A stretch of 64,000 nt of DNA from NCBI RefSeq assembly GCF_030936135.1, contig NC_082600.1:6576821-6640820 (forward strand), given 5' to 3'. The stretch comes from Gavia stellata. Its lineage: Eukaryota > Chordata > Aves > Gaviiformes > Gaviidae. A program made the position numbers and the translations under genes. This document shows, piece after piece, positions 26,701 through 39,967 of this stretch. Below the pieces are notes generated by a model. The model ran no database searches. It saw only the letters and a list, made by a program, of their open reading frames with translations, and was not told the origin of the DNA. Numbering within the stretch: position 1 is the first letter of the stretch; each line of letters begins with the position of its first letter.

Positions 26701-29700
26701 GACCTCACTAACCAAATAGATGAAGCTAAAAATAAATGTGAGATGTTGTAGACACACAGGAGCCCCTGTTCCCCCAACTGTTTGCAAAAGGAAGAGACTG
26801 ATTCTCCTGGTTTCAGTTTGTTGTTGGAGATAAAAGCTCACATCAGACAGTTTGGGTGGGGGGTCCTTTGGTCTCATTTTCTCAGACAGCAAATACTGCA
26901 TAGAGATCCTCCAGAAATCCCTCCTTCTCTCTGCATTCCCATGCCCCACATACTTCAGGCCCTTACATTTTTATGGCTAGATAATGAAGCCAGACCAAAT
27001 CTGTCATCTGATCTCTCTGCTAATGTAGCAGACACAGCTTTCCAATCCCAGCTTAAGCTGATTTTACTTAACTGTGACCTCTGCAGCTGATGAGAGCTGA
27101 CACAAAACTTATTCAGTTCAGGTCCTAGGATTTGGACAATATGTGACTGCTACTCTCTACAAGTCCATTTGAAAATCCATATAACTAGAGAGTCAAGATG
27201 TTAAGTTCAGAATAATACTAAATTATCTTAACCAAATAATTAGCCTCAATCACAGAAGTGGAATTTCACGTTCATGAACAATTTGAGAAGCAAATGGAGC
27301 TGGTATAGAAAGATTACAATAGACAACAGACAGTTGTCAGTTTTCCCATGTAATGTGGACACAAAATGGTTTCTAAAAAGGTTTCGATGCGCTGTGCTAT
27401 GGGTTGTGAAGATGGTCCTCCATGGGTCTGGATGAATCTGGTTCTTCGGAAGCTACAGGAAGCAGAAGCGGGTGATGGTGGCTGGTTGTGAAGGTGAGAA
27501 ATCTTTGTGTTGTCACCGCTCTGATTGCCAGAATTGACTCCTTTTGTCTTCACCCCAAGATGAGACTGTGAGGCATGTTTCTGTAGGCTAGTGAAGTGCT
27601 GGGAGACTTTATGCCAGCTGGTGCAGGCAGACCCAGGCCACCCGCAGCACTGAAGGTGTAACTGGAACATCTAAACAGACTGAATTTCCCCAAAGAAAAT
27701 CTCATATGCAACCAGCCACACTGCAACAGTTAACATTGGCGTGGGTCTCCACAGATGTGGCAATCTCAGCCATGTGCCATGTTGCGGGAATAGGATGTAC
27801 CTGTTCTTTCCTCTCTTAATTAGACATGGCCTTCTAATAATGAGGCTGTCAGAGGCAAAGGGATCTGGGTCCTGTAGGCTGGGCAGGAAGACTGGCCATC
27901 CCCACTGCAGTGCCGTTCCCCAGATTGAGGCAATTTCCTCCTTTTTGTATTTGGAAAGGGGGGTGTGTGGGAGGGTAGAGTTCTTTAGGGGATATTTTAA
28001 ATGATTTTTCCTGCTGGCAGAAGGGGAGGAAAGGCTTCCAGAATAAGACCTGACCTTTTGCGTGCTGCGGCACCGGCTCCCAGTGAGGCCTGTCGAATTC
28101 CTCCCTAATGAGGAAGAACTTTGTTTTTGTCCCGCGGCTGAGTTCACTGAGAATAGCCTCGTTTTCCTGCTGATCAGCTGGAAAACTTCCTCTCTTGGGG
28201 CTCACGTGGCCTTCTCTGGCCGATGGCTTATCCTGTCCCCCTGTGCGTGGGGAGCCCACCACATGCCAGCCTGTGGGACTTTCTGCCCAGGAGTGGCTTG
28301 GTCTCTTCAGCACTTCTTCCTCGGGTGACCCCAAGGTCCTCTGCAACCAGCAGTCAGTTTGGGGAGGTCCACGAGCTCTGACTAAACCCCAAAGCCCCTG
28401 GGTAAATCTGATCTACCTCTAATATTTCTTAAAAGAGCCTCACAGCCCCAGCTAGTCCCAGTGGAGGGAGAGTTTGGGATGTGCAGATAGCTCTTTTCCT
28501 CCAGGAAAGGCAGAGATATCTCCTCCAGTGCTTGTTCCCTTCCCTGTGCCCCAACCCCCCTTTATACAGTCAATTCCCTTTGCTCTTCTCTGTACCCAAT
28601 CTCCCCTCATCCCTCCATCCCTCCTTCCTTGCCCTAGAGCTAGTAGCTGTTGAGGAAGATGAAGGACAATTGCATGTTGCAGCGGAAGAGATAAACACCG
28701 TTTCCCTTCCTTGCTCCGTCCTGAAATGCAACTTTGCTAATTTTCACCCTCTGTTCTCCTATGATCATCTCCAATGAACTTTACAGGCTAACCCCAGTGT
28801 CAGCTCAGCTCTGTGCAAATTTCTAATACAGGTATGTAAAGAAAACCCCCAAACATGACTCTTTTTGTAAAAAAGAAGAAAAAAGACAACTAGGAATGTG
28901 CCAGCTGCAACAGCTGCAACAAGGGGAAGGGGAGGCATTTGGAGCTGGGGCATGAAGGATGAAAAGAATTTCCACCAGGGATACCCTGAGATGCAGGGAA
29001 GGTGAAAAGGGAGAGGAAAGGGCTGAGGACCTTGACAAAAGGGAGATGGGAGAAGGGGTTCAGTCTCCTATTTGCTCCCTGCTGGTGGGGCTCAGCAAGG
29101 ACGGGCTGGAGTTTGAGATTTGCACTTAGAACTTTGCTTCCTTGGCCTGGAGTCCCATTTCTGCTTTTGGCCAAATCACTGAGTCTGGCTGCATCTCACA
29201 TGCAAGAGAGTATTCACTGAACGGATTGTACAAAAATAACTGCATTCACAGCCCTGAAGGGCTTGAGCACAGCAGCACCAGGGACTGTGCACACAGCCGA
29301 GATCCACCATACACCCTTTTCTTTGCCCTGCTCGCGAATAACGAGGGTGAACTGTGTTTGCTCTATCACAGCACCTCTGAGGGGGCTGACATGTTTCACC
29401 AGGCAGGTACAAATAATTGTTTTACGCTGCACAAAGGCAGCTGAGGGCCAGAGACTGGCTGTTAAAATGTTTGCGGTGACACTCTGCCAGGCTCTGTGAT
29501 GGGAATTCACCTTCATGTAATTAATTCTGAGGCTCTGTCACTGAATCTAGTTCTCCTCAGATAAAGCCAGTGTTAAATAGGCTCAAAAACTTGCCATGTC
29601 AGTCCGCTTTGTACTTGAGAAGAGACATGTACCTCGGGGTAGGGGGAAGGGAGGGAAGGCAAATACGCTGATGGCTGAGAGACACTAAGATATGCTGGTA

Positions 29701-30217
29701 ACGGGGCCAGCTGAGAGCCAGAGAGAGAATAAATAAACATAATTTGGTAGTGACAGTCTGTCTAGCATTGTACTGCAGTCTGCTAAGATTTCTTTTTTTA
29801 AAGGATGCGGTAATTCAGTGAAAGCAATATGGTGAAAGGGCTCTGGTATTATTGATTAGCTTTGATCCATAAATTGCTGCTGAGCTCCTTGAAAATGCAT
29901 GAGATAAGGACAGCCATGCAGGATAGACTGGAGCCAGATCCAGACTGATGCACAGGTCTCGATGGTGCTAGCATCACAAAATGTGACCTTAAAGCCAACT
30001 TGAGTGGGAATAAAGGGGCTTTTACTAGTCTGTGGTGGGTCTTGGCTGGGTATAAAGCTAATGAAACTGGCCCTACTCAAGCCCTTCAGGTCCTCCTACA
30101 GTTTAGGGAGACTGTGTTGGCCCATGGTGACAGGGAAGCCTGTTTTAAGGTGTCTCAGGATGTGTGTGAAGTAAGCCCTGTGGAGATGGCTTGCTGAGCT
30201 GGGAGGTGGAGGGGAAG
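23747..30217. other. Noncoding sequence, no gene recognised
   Basis: No recognisable exon or RNA gene. A 12-base C run lies at 24,430-24,441 in a C-rich context. Overlapping open frames on both strands at 27,671-28,346 (up to 165 codons) lack any domain I know. A pyrimidine-rich patch (ccctcc and cttcc units) lies around 28,590-28,635. Confidence 0.45.
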
Positions 30218-30333
30218 CAGAATCACAGAATCACAGAATCATTAAGGTTGGAAAAGACCTGTAAGATCAAGTCCAACCATCAACCCAACACCACCATGCC
30301 CACTAAACCATGTCCTGAAGTGCCACATCTACA
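30218..30333 (-). mobile_element. Short inverted CR1 3' end
   Basis: This begins with three reversed copies of the 8-base CR1 tail (cagaatca) and continues as the reverse complement of about 100 bases of CR1 3' end. It stops just where the sense CR1 to its right begins. Its reverse complement closely matches the 3' end of that neighbour (about 31,068-31,180), including the shared stretch around 'ggacttgatcttacagg'. So both belong to the same or very close CR1 subfamilies. It contributes the first part of the 302-codon open frame at 30,191-31,099, which is therefore chimeric. Confidence 0.85.
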
Positions 30334-30344
30334 GAGACAACCCA

Positions 30345-31180
30345 GACTAGTGGCTAGCAGAGCATTGGACAGGCTGGATCGATGGGCCGAGGCCAATTGT
30401 ATGCAGTTCAACAAGGCCAAGTGCCGGGTCCTGCAATTGGGTCACAACAACCCCATGCAACACTACAGGCTTGGGGACGAGTGGCTGGAAAGCTGCCCGG
30501 CGGAAAAGGACCCGGGGGTGTTGATTGACAGCCGGCTAACTATGAGCCAGCAGCGTGCCCAGGTGGCCAAGAAGGCCAATGGCATATTGGCCTGTATCAG
30601 AAATAGTGTGGCCAGCAGGAGTAGGGAGGTGATTGTGCCCCTCTACTCAGCGCTGATGAGGCAGCACCTCGAATACGGTGTTCAGTTTTGGGCCCCTCAC
30701 TACAAGAAGGACATTGAGGTGCCAGAGCATGTCCAGAGAAGGGCAACAAAGCTGGTGAGGGGTCTGGAGCACAAGTCTTATGAGGAGAAGCTGAGGGAAC
30801 TGGGGTTGTTCAGTCTGGAGAAGAGGAGGCTGAGGGGAGACCTCATCGCTCTCTACAATTACCTGAAAGGGGGTTGCAGAGAGGTGAGTGTTGGTCTCTT
30901 TTCCCAAGTGACTAGCGACAGGACAAGAGAAAATGGCCTCAAGTTGTGCCAGGGGAAGTTTAGGCTGGATATTAGGAAAAATTTCTTTACTGAGAGAGTG
31001 GTGAAACACTGGAACAAGCTGCCCAGGGAAGTGGTGGAGTCACCGTCACTGGAGGTGTTCAAGGAGCGTGTGGACGTGGCATTGTGGGACGTGGTTTAAT
31101 GGGCATGGTGGTGTTGTTTGATAGTTGGACTTGATCTTACAGGTCTTTTTCAACCTTGGTGATTCTGTGATTCTGTGATT
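30345..31180 (+). mobile_element. CR1 LINE, 5'-truncated, with intact C-terminal RT frame
   Basis: CR1 is a bird and reptile LINE that copies itself through an RNA intermediate using its own reverse transcriptase. This copy starts in the late reverse-transcriptase region ('[17 protein letters not shown]'). It stays open without a stop to the natural end of the frame near 31,099 ('[19 protein letters not shown]'). The 3' UTR follows, with a tail of 8-base gattctgt units at about 31,161-31,180. The catalytic core of the polymerase lies upstream and is missing, so the copy is dead. Roughly 245 open codons and the near-consensus look suggest a fairly recent insertion. Confidence 0.93.
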
Positions 31181-32906
31181 ATGCAACATGTCCCATCATG
31201 AACCATCATAAGCATTGGGCTCCTCCAGTCTCCTAATGCACTCTTTCTATTACACATTTGCTCTTGGTTTTAGGTGAGTTACCACACCCATAAGTGGGCT
31301 GCAATCCCTTGGGCTATGGGAAATGTGTGAGTTGAAACCTTATCCCTTGTGATGCTCCGTCTGTGGGAGGTTTCTTTGCAAGCTTAAGTTGGGCAGTGTT
31401 ATCAGCAATGCTTATTCCCACAGACGAATTTGAGCATCTGAACCCTGTGTGGAGGAAATTTGACCAGATTGCTTTCTGAGCAGTGAAACAGCTACATTTC
31501 ATAGGGCCCTCGCCCCTAAGCAATGTAAAATATTCATCTCCTCTGTGCAATGCTTGCCGGCCTGACTTCCCAAAACATTGTTATGTCTCAGCATTGCAAG
31601 GATTATTGCATGTCTCTGAATGCATAGCTTAGATCCCTCAGACACAGATTTCCTATAGCTGTTATGTCACTGGCACCCTGGGCAGTGCTGGTAGCAAAGA
31701 GTGGACTCACACAGGGATCTTTTTGTGTAGGGTCAGGCTTCCACAGAGCCAGGAACTGGCAAATGCATTGCAAGTTGCCAGCAAATCTTTTCTGCCTTTG
31801 CCTGATGATCCTCCAGACAAGCACATTTTCAACCTCTGGTGATTCAAGGCCAACATTTTACTGCATCTGGGATCAGCTGTGGTCAGATTTGGTAAACCCA
31901 ATGACGTCTTGCCAGCTGTCAGATGTGTACTCCAAGGCTGGAGCTTCTTCAAAGAAGCTTGTAAGGAACAGAGTATCCCCTTCTCATGGTTTGATTGTAG
32001 AAGGGAAGCAGCTTATTTTAAGCATCTGGTCTTGCAGTGAGCTCCAGAGTGCTGCAAGGCTGACCAGGGAAGTCCTGGGCTTTTCTTTGGACCATTACTG
32101 CTTCCTCGTGGGTCTTTATGGATAGCACGCTTGCTAAGCTCTTTCTCACAGTGCTAGGTCCTTTTGCGGATGGTGCTGGAACTCTCTTGACTCATCCTCC
32201 CACAAAAGTCTGTATCCATCTGGCTCCAAGTCAGTGACATGTTGCCCATCCAAACTGCCACTGTATCTTCAGGATCAGGCCATGAGTGCTGGTCTTCAAC
32301 GGCTTGGATCCTAACCCTAGAAGAAGAGAAATTCCTGTTTGTTTCAGCTTTGGACCTGGTGCCAAGTTCTCAGCACTGTGCTGAGTATGAGCCAGGATCC
32401 TGCTGGAGGCAGTATCTGATGCAGCACCATGTCACCACTTTGGATGCCCTGTCTTCAGCTTTTAAAACCCAGAATAAGTATTTCACTCATCTCCCTTTGG
32501 TTATTCAAGAACACAAGATGGGAAGACACTTCCTTGAATCATCAAGACTAATCCCCTGCTCCCTCTGGCAACCGTGCTACTCAAATCCTTGCATAAACCT
32601 CAGTTTTGGTGGTAATTAGACTGTTTGGCCCTTTAAACCATGGCTAGTCTCTCATGCATGTTGCATCCTTTTTCAGCCCAATATGCAAGTGTGTTGTAGA
32701 GTCTTTTCTAGCAGAGCTTGGCTGCTGTCATTATCAGCTCACACCTTCTACTCCCACTCCATCTGTGCCTGGCACTATTTTCATGCATAATACATCGATC
32801 ATCTGCAGCCTGGTGGGGGTGAAATCATCACTTCAAGTCACTTGTCTGAATTCAAGCCACATCTGAGCCGCGTCCTTTGCTGAATCTCATATCTATAGTC
32901 AGATAT

Positions 32907-32926
32907 GGGGGGGGGGGGGGGGGGGG
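32907..32926 (+). repeat. Run of 20 consecutive G
   Basis: An uninterrupted 20-base G homopolymer is followed by a single A and three more G. Such a run can form a G-quadruplex on the plus strand. It is also a place where sequence length is unreliable. Confidence 0.95.
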
Positions 32927-34671
32927 AGGGAAACCAGACAGAAGATCTCACACTCCTCCTGTCTGCAAGGACTCCAAAACAAATATTGCTTGCATTTATA
33001 AGCCTTTGAGAGCCTTATGGGCCACAGTCAAAGCTCGTGGAAATCCATGCAAGTCTGATGCACCCTTGCAGCAATGCCAGCTGACACTAGGCAAAGGATG
33101 AGGCTGCGTGTGTTTGCATATCTTGGCTTTCTGCAATGCAAAGGATCAGGCTCTCTCCTCTTTTGCAGATTGTCTGCGTTCCCATGAATGTTTACTGATT
33201 TTCAAGCATGCTACTCTTGATTTACACCAGTATTGCTGGGAAGAGCACTGGTGTTTCATTCTGGAAGACAGATCTTCAAACAGTAATGTACACTTAACAA
33301 ACTTGATTTTGAAGTCTCTCAGGAAGGCTTTGAAAACAAAGGCTCAAATTCCAGAGTAAGTAGAAAGTCCTTGGTTCCTAGTGGTGAAAGCTTCCTACCA
33401 GAATTATTCCCAGAGGCAGTATAGACTTTGCATTTTGCCTCATCTAAATGCATTAGGAGGAGTATTAAATTTCACATGTGCTGCATGTTGATGTAATTCT
33501 CCTGACATGTCTGTTTGCACCATTATGAAATGAGGGATTTCCTTTCCCTTTCTTTCCACATTTGCCCTGCTCTCTAGGGATCTCAAGGATATGATCCATT
33601 GGCATACGAGGATTATGCGTTTTACACAGAGGACTTAAAAAAAGCGTCATTGTGCTAACAGAGGTCTCGGGACAACATCCCGCATTAGCAGTGCTTGACT
33701 TAACTGACAACCTATGGCTGGAAGACATCCATTAATCTTCTGTGTCACAATCCCTCCAGGCACCCCCCGGCCCTACTCAAACTTTGCTATGTGCAGCTCT
33801 ACTCTTAGGATGAACACTTTGGTGCAGGAGGATCTTGAGGGTCTTTTCATGTAAAAACACCACCTCTGTGCCCTGCAAGAGTTGGGGAATCTGGCATCTC
33901 CTTCATTTATTTTTTTTTTGATCTGGTGTTAAGGGGGAGTATCTGTTTAAATAAACAACCCCTGAATCTCCCTCCACTTACCTGCAGGTGCAAGGTTGGG
34001 CTGGAGGATACTCTCTGCCACCCTGTGCACCCCTCTGCAGCCTGTGGAAGGGTGATCAGCAGGCTCCATTAGGTCTCACACCTCTGCTGCCTCAATGCTT
34101 GGTGTCAGGGGCCACGCTCCTGTACTTGTGACTTTATTCTGCATCACAGCTCCACACTGTGACAGGGACAATGTAAATGCCTGCTTTGAGCAGGATTTGG
34201 GGCCTTTTCCTTCCCAATAAATTTTGAACTCATTTAAATCTTGCGGGCTGTAAGAAGAGGGCAGAGTTAAGGGTAAGAAGAGGCAGAGATGGGATTTTTT
34301 TAAGCCTTTTTTTTTTCCTAATAGACAAATTTACATTGCTAGAAGACTGGCAAAAAATGAACTTAACAGGGTAAGGGGAATAGAGGATACAACCAATTTC
34401 TTGATCAGTTAACACTGACCTTACTACACAGACTTGAAGGCATGCTGCCTTACACAAATGGGGGATCCGAGACACCTGCTTATGTTATCAGATCCTTTAT
34501 CCAGGGCTGATTGCTGTGTTTCTCAGCTCATCAGCTGCATGCCACACAGGAGTGTGTACTGGAAGAGATGAATATGCATATGGTTAGAAAAGGTGCTGGA
34601 GGACATGACTTGCTTTTGCCTTCATGTAAAGCTGTTGGCAAAGAGCCTTTTATTCTTAATACCAAAAGTTG

Positions 34672-34724
34672 TATCTATCTATCTATCTATCTATTTATCA
34701 TCTATCTATCTATCTATCTATCTC
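34672..34724. repeat. TATC tetranucleotide microsatellite
   Basis: A TATC (GATA on the other strand) array has two interruptions (ttta and tcatc). It is followed by an alternating ata/cata stretch to about 34,748. It opens a frame within a 123-codon plus-strand open frame that is not a credible gene. Confidence 0.95.
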
Positions 34725-34895
34725 TCACGTATATACATATACATATAGGTGATGAGCATCTACACACACAGAAGCACAGATGTGGTCTACATCAGTATAA
34801 TATGCATGTAAAATGCTTGTGTGCATGGCTACAAACTACATCCCTTGGTTTTGTCTGTGAACCGAGCGCTTTTTTCAGGTGAATCGGAAACCCTC

Positions 34896-34915
34896 CTGTC
34901 TGTCTGTCTGTCTGT
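34896..34915. repeat. TCTG tetranucleotide microsatellite
   Basis: About five tandem copies of the tetranucleotide ctgt/tctg, roughly 170 bases downstream of the TATC array. Two unrelated tetranucleotide arrays this close together are likely to be length-variable. Confidence 0.9.
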
Positions 34916-37900
34916 TCCAGGCAGGAGAGCAGGGACTGCAGGAGAGTGTTTCTGGAAGTCATAGCCTGCAAGTGAGGTTCTTCTGCACCGTTTGCGCTTG
35001 CCTCTCTCTTGCTTGGGTTGATGCTGACATCTGGAGGCTATGGCGCGGCAGTGTGCACGCACAGTTATTTCTACATGGCTTTTTGCTCATTTTCATAGCT
35101 GCATTTTGTAAGAAGCACCTTTTGGCTATCCTGCTATGCCAGGGTGATTTGACCCTGGGGCATGCCAAATTGTCTGGATATATTTGCTGTAATCCTGTTG
35201 CTGATTTGGGTAGCATTTAGCGTGTTTGCTCTGGTTCGCTCTGTTAGTGACGTCTGCTTGTGATGTGGTCAGTAGACATGAGCCCAAACTTGAATAAGGC
35301 AGGTCTGGATAAAAGACAAGCTGTGATCTGACCAAGTTTAAAAGTCAGGGAAAACTGAATTAGGCTTTCAGATGATGTAAAATGGACTTATTGTCTCAGC
35401 TGATGGACATCTGGAGCATCGTTGAAGTTCATAAGGGGTGTTCACCTACAATGCAGGCTGTCTTACACTGCTGACCCCAAAAATGAACCGCTATCCATAA
35501 TCCCATAAGGAAGAGTGCTCTGCCTGTCCTTCTCTGTGCCACCTCTTCTCGCCATGCTGTCACCACGTATGACGGATGGCCCTGGTGGTGGAGTGACAAC
35601 ATTTCTGTGACTCACGTCTCTGCTTTTTGGCATCTGTGAGGTAAGTAAGGGCTTTGGGGTTTTTAGCATGAGGTTGCCATTCTCTGCTTTTGCCCACAAA
35701 CCATATTAACTAAGAAAACTGTGTGCCAAAGCAAGGCTCTTTATATGGAAATTTCTAGTTGTGCTTTTAACTTCCTAGAAGTGTAGCTGAAAGGCACCCT
35801 GGCCGCTACATCAAAGCCCTACCCACTTTGGTATGGTTTATCACTGTTTATTACTACAAATACCAGTATGCAAATTGTCATGCACCAGAAATCGTGCTTC
35901 TCGCTTAACATTTGCATCCTAAGAGGATGTTTTCCACCTTTGCTGGTTGGTTTGCCAAGGCAAGCTGAGCCCCCACAGAGGGCTGTGGGATGATGACTAG
36001 GAAGAGTCGTTACCAAGCCCCAGCCCTATAAATGAGGCACGTTTGAGCAAAGAGCCTGGACATCTTGTATTCAGGCTTTTGCTCAGAGACCTTCTGCAAG
36101 CAAGGAATAGACTTTTACAACCACTGCTGGGAATTCCTCTTTTTGGTTTCCTCCTGGCGATTTTTGGTTATTTGGCATCACTACATTGTCCTACCACTGC
36201 TGCTATCACACTCAATTTTTAAGTGCTGTGTAGACCTTGCTGCTGGGCCATGTTTCTCTAGGAGCTGCCCAAGCATTTCTGGGACTGTAGTGAGCTCTGC
36301 TGCATCCATTCTTCATCCCATCACCAACTGGAGGGCTGTAAGGAATAAAGAAATAAGGAAGGAAAGGAAGAAAGAAAAACAAATCTATTAAAAAAACATT
36401 TGTGTATTGGAATTTTATACTGGCAATTGGGAAACTGGCCGAAGTTCTGCAGAGGTGGGCATTTAATCTCTAGTTGATTTATATCTACTTTTGGGCAATA
36501 TACATGCCCCGACCCCAGCATTTCTGTTGCAACAGACTTGCACAATAGAGATGCCGAATAGCTCCTGCATGTTTTGTGAAGAGGCAGACTGCTCGAAGAG
36601 GGAGAATTGGTATCTAGCAACTGGAAGATGCCTATACTGGGCTTCTTGCATCTTTCTCTTTCTGAGCCAGTGTGTATTATATTTTGAGATGAAAGCCTGG
36701 ACTTTCGAAGTTGAGAATAGACAGAACTCTGCTCGGGTTTCATCCTTGGTTTCTAGTAAATGTCTAAAGCCATTTTAAATTTAAGACCTTAACCTTGTTT
36801 TTAAAGCACTCAATGAGTCATTTAAATGAATGGAACTGTGAACTGTGGGGGATTTTCAGCAAAAATTGTAACTTATGTTCTTTTCTGGTCTTGATGCATG
36901 TTTTTCTCCATGCCTTGCTATGATGAACAATCATCTTCTACTTTGAGAAGCTGGATTCACCTCAAGCCACATTTGTTCTTTGAGACTATCAGCATCTTTC
37001 TAGCTAATCCCTCTCAAAGAAGCCATTAACTTAAATTGTAAGTTGTACCTCCCTTCATTTTTCAATGACGCATGCTTGTTATTATTATCGTTCTGCTTAT
37101 CAGTATATCTCTCTTTCTGGGAATGTATTATTTCATGCTTCAGCATCTCACCACAGAAGTACAGCTATGGTTTCCAACTACATATGTGATAATAACTGAA
37201 AGAGAAATTTGGAAGGTCTTTATTCAGGAGACATGTCTCCTAAATCATGTTGAACCGGTAATTAAATGGATTAAATAATTGCCCTAACTTTAACTCAGCA
37301 AAATGAGCCTTTCCAAACCTCTGGTAGAGAATTACCCTAATCAAGTCCAGAACTCCTCGTGATAGAAAATGCTGAATTTTCTAAGCAGATGTGTAGCTGT
37401 TTAAGTTCATGTCCTGAGATGGAGGTGAGGCTGTTTGCAGGGATGCAAGAGCATGGGCAAGGTTCTCTGGAGGGCAGCATTTCTGCTTCCCCCCAACTTT
37501 TTAGCCCCAGAATAGCTAAATACTGACTTTTCTAGCATGGAACTAGCAATGTTGCCCCAGGCTGGTCCTCAGCCGCACGTGCCAGGAATCCCAGGGATCC
37601 CCTTTCCTTGCAGTGTGAGAGCTGGTATAAAACCTTGCAGAAAACCTTCAAGAACACTTTGAATCCTGCTGGAGTGGTACAAGGGGACTTGGCTGACACC
37701 AAAATCTGATTTTTTTGTTTCTTTGGGTGTGATCGTGAGGGATGGAGAACAGGCCTTTGGAGAGTGATTAGTTATGTTTGTTAAACCAGTTCTGAGCTGG
37801 ATCCAGTGCCTTTTGGTCATGAATCAGGTGAGAAAGCACATGTCCAAGTGTGACAGAGTGGAAAACAGCATGCGTGTGGCCCACATTTAGTAATTTCTGT

Positions 37901-39967
37901 AAAAAAATTATCCCACTGGCTATATGATGTTACGTTAGCCAAGCTATTCCGCTGGTTAGAGTAGTCTCTTTGCTTCCAGAAAAAAACTAATCTCTCCCCA
38001 TGAACTGGCTATTAATTGAAAGAGACCTCAAAAGATCCCTAAACAATCCCATATACTAATTGAAGACAAACCTAAGTGCGGTTTCTCCTGTTTTCTCTGG
38101 AGGCAATTGAATTTCTGAGGGAAAGAAAATTTCTCTTGGCATTTCCTTGGTTTCAAGTGCAGAAATGCACACTGTTTGCTAGCTGGCAGCAAAGATAGGG
38201 TGATGTCTGAGGAGCAGCCCAGACTGAATGCAGGAACATGCTGCTGCCATTTAATCGAAGATAATATATTTCATGATCACACTCCTGGAGTTTTTCAGCA
38301 ACTAGTTTAATGTCTGGGAAAGTATTTGGCTTGCCTTGGAAATGTTTCCCATTTGAAAACAAGCTGCAGTGGGAGAGCTGGCAGTTGCACAGAAGGCTGC
38401 TCCGTGAAAATTGGATTTCCCTCAGCAGCGCAGTGGGGCTGGGTCACAGCGAGGTCTTTTGAACAGCTCCTGGGAAAGGCTCCAGGCTGTGCAGATCTGC
38501 TGATGGAGAACCCCTCCGCCTGGTCTCCGGAGGGTTGCTGCCGCCTCGCCGCTTGGCAGAACAGGGATTTTGGAATGGATTTTATTCCTGTTTTCTGTCC
38601 CTCGGGCAAGGGCAATGTGCAGAAGAGCCGGAGCCTGGCTTATACTCATGAATTAGAAGTCTTGGGACCATTTTAAATCTCCAGCTGTGGAGGAGAAGCT
38701 CAATTCTAACTTTTCTCTCAATTTGAGATTATTTTTCTTAACCTCAGCAACTACAGAATCACTGGCTGGGTCTAATTTATTAGTAAGCAATACCCGACAC
38801 CTGGTCCTTGTTTAGCGAGCACCAGACCAGGTGTTTGCCAAAGGTCTCACATGAGCTTAGGTGATATGTTTAATTTTCCCTGGGGCCCCTACTATCTGCA
38901 TAGAAAGCAACAGCTCTCCCTTTCAGGGGTGATGCGAGGACAAGATCTGCTGCGGTTGTGCGGTGTTCAGAGGATGGTAATGCTGTAAGAGGCTGCTTGC
39001 TCCAGCCCTGGAGAGATTTGTTGCTGTGCCTAAGCCCTTCTGGAGACAGCTTTATTGTTCAGCGTAAGCATGAGGAACAGTATCGCATCCAAAAAAGTTC
39101 CTCTCCCACCTTGGCTTGCAGCTTTCCTGGGCTTTTCCCTTGCCTTTCCCAGCGGAGAGGACCACACACCCTTTGGTGCTGGTTCTTTGTTCCACATATC
39201 TGCAGCTTCTGTCTCCACCCCTTCTGCCGCATGAGGCACTGCCTGCCCTCGAGGTTGCTGCAGAGCGGCCCCAAAGCTTGCACCCAAACCTGCCATTTTG
39301 CAGATATTTTCCTGGAACAATCCCTTTCCCTGTGGGACAGAGGGCGTGAATGTATGCCTCGGTCCTGCAACAGATGTTGTGCAGGGGAAGCTGGTGCCTG
39401 GGGCACATGGTGGGAGCATACCCCATTGTCAGCACCATCCATGCTGCCCATGAGGGTCCTTTGCACAATGGTTTGCTGACAGAAAGCTGTCACATCCCCA
39501 GCTGACCTCCACAAAGCTGTTTCAGGGTGGGTACAAGGCAGGATCCCTGACCGGACCAGTTCAGGGTGTCCATCCCTGTCTCTTTCTTGAGAATGAGGCA
39601 TGGTTTAGCCCTTAGCGAGCTTGTAAGAAATGCATAAAAATACAGGATGGCTTCCTCTGGTTCACACTGACAAAGCTGCTGCCCTGGGACTTGCACAGGC
39701 CAGAGCTGTACCAGCTACAGCAGCTGAACTCCACAGTAGGAGATAGAGTAAAACTGCCCAAACTTGACAGAAACGCAAAGGGAGGGGGTCTGCTGCACAC
39801 AGCCACGAGAGGGCACAAGAAGCAAAGCTGAGACCTTCTTCAAAAGGCCTCCCTGCCGGTGTGAGGATTTATGACTAGCTAGTCTTCTTTCTTAGGGCAG
39901 ATATCTGAAATCCTCCTGAGACCTTTCGTGTTTTTTATGCTTGTGGATGTGTTTTTTCTGTTCCCAG

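Noticed and set aside
30647-31009. Minus-strand open frames opposite the CR1 copies (also at 53,510-54,151)
   Set aside because: They are shadows of the sense CR1 frame and share no family resemblance of their own.
30191-31099. A 302-codon plus-strand open frame taken as one gene
   Set aside because: The first part is inverted CR1 3' end and the rest is the CR1 late reverse-transcriptase region. It is a chimera of two repeat fragments.
38958-39601. Overlapping open frames of 129-180 codons on both strands
   Set aside because: Up to four frames are open together, which reflects base composition. None has a known domain or consistent splice boundaries.
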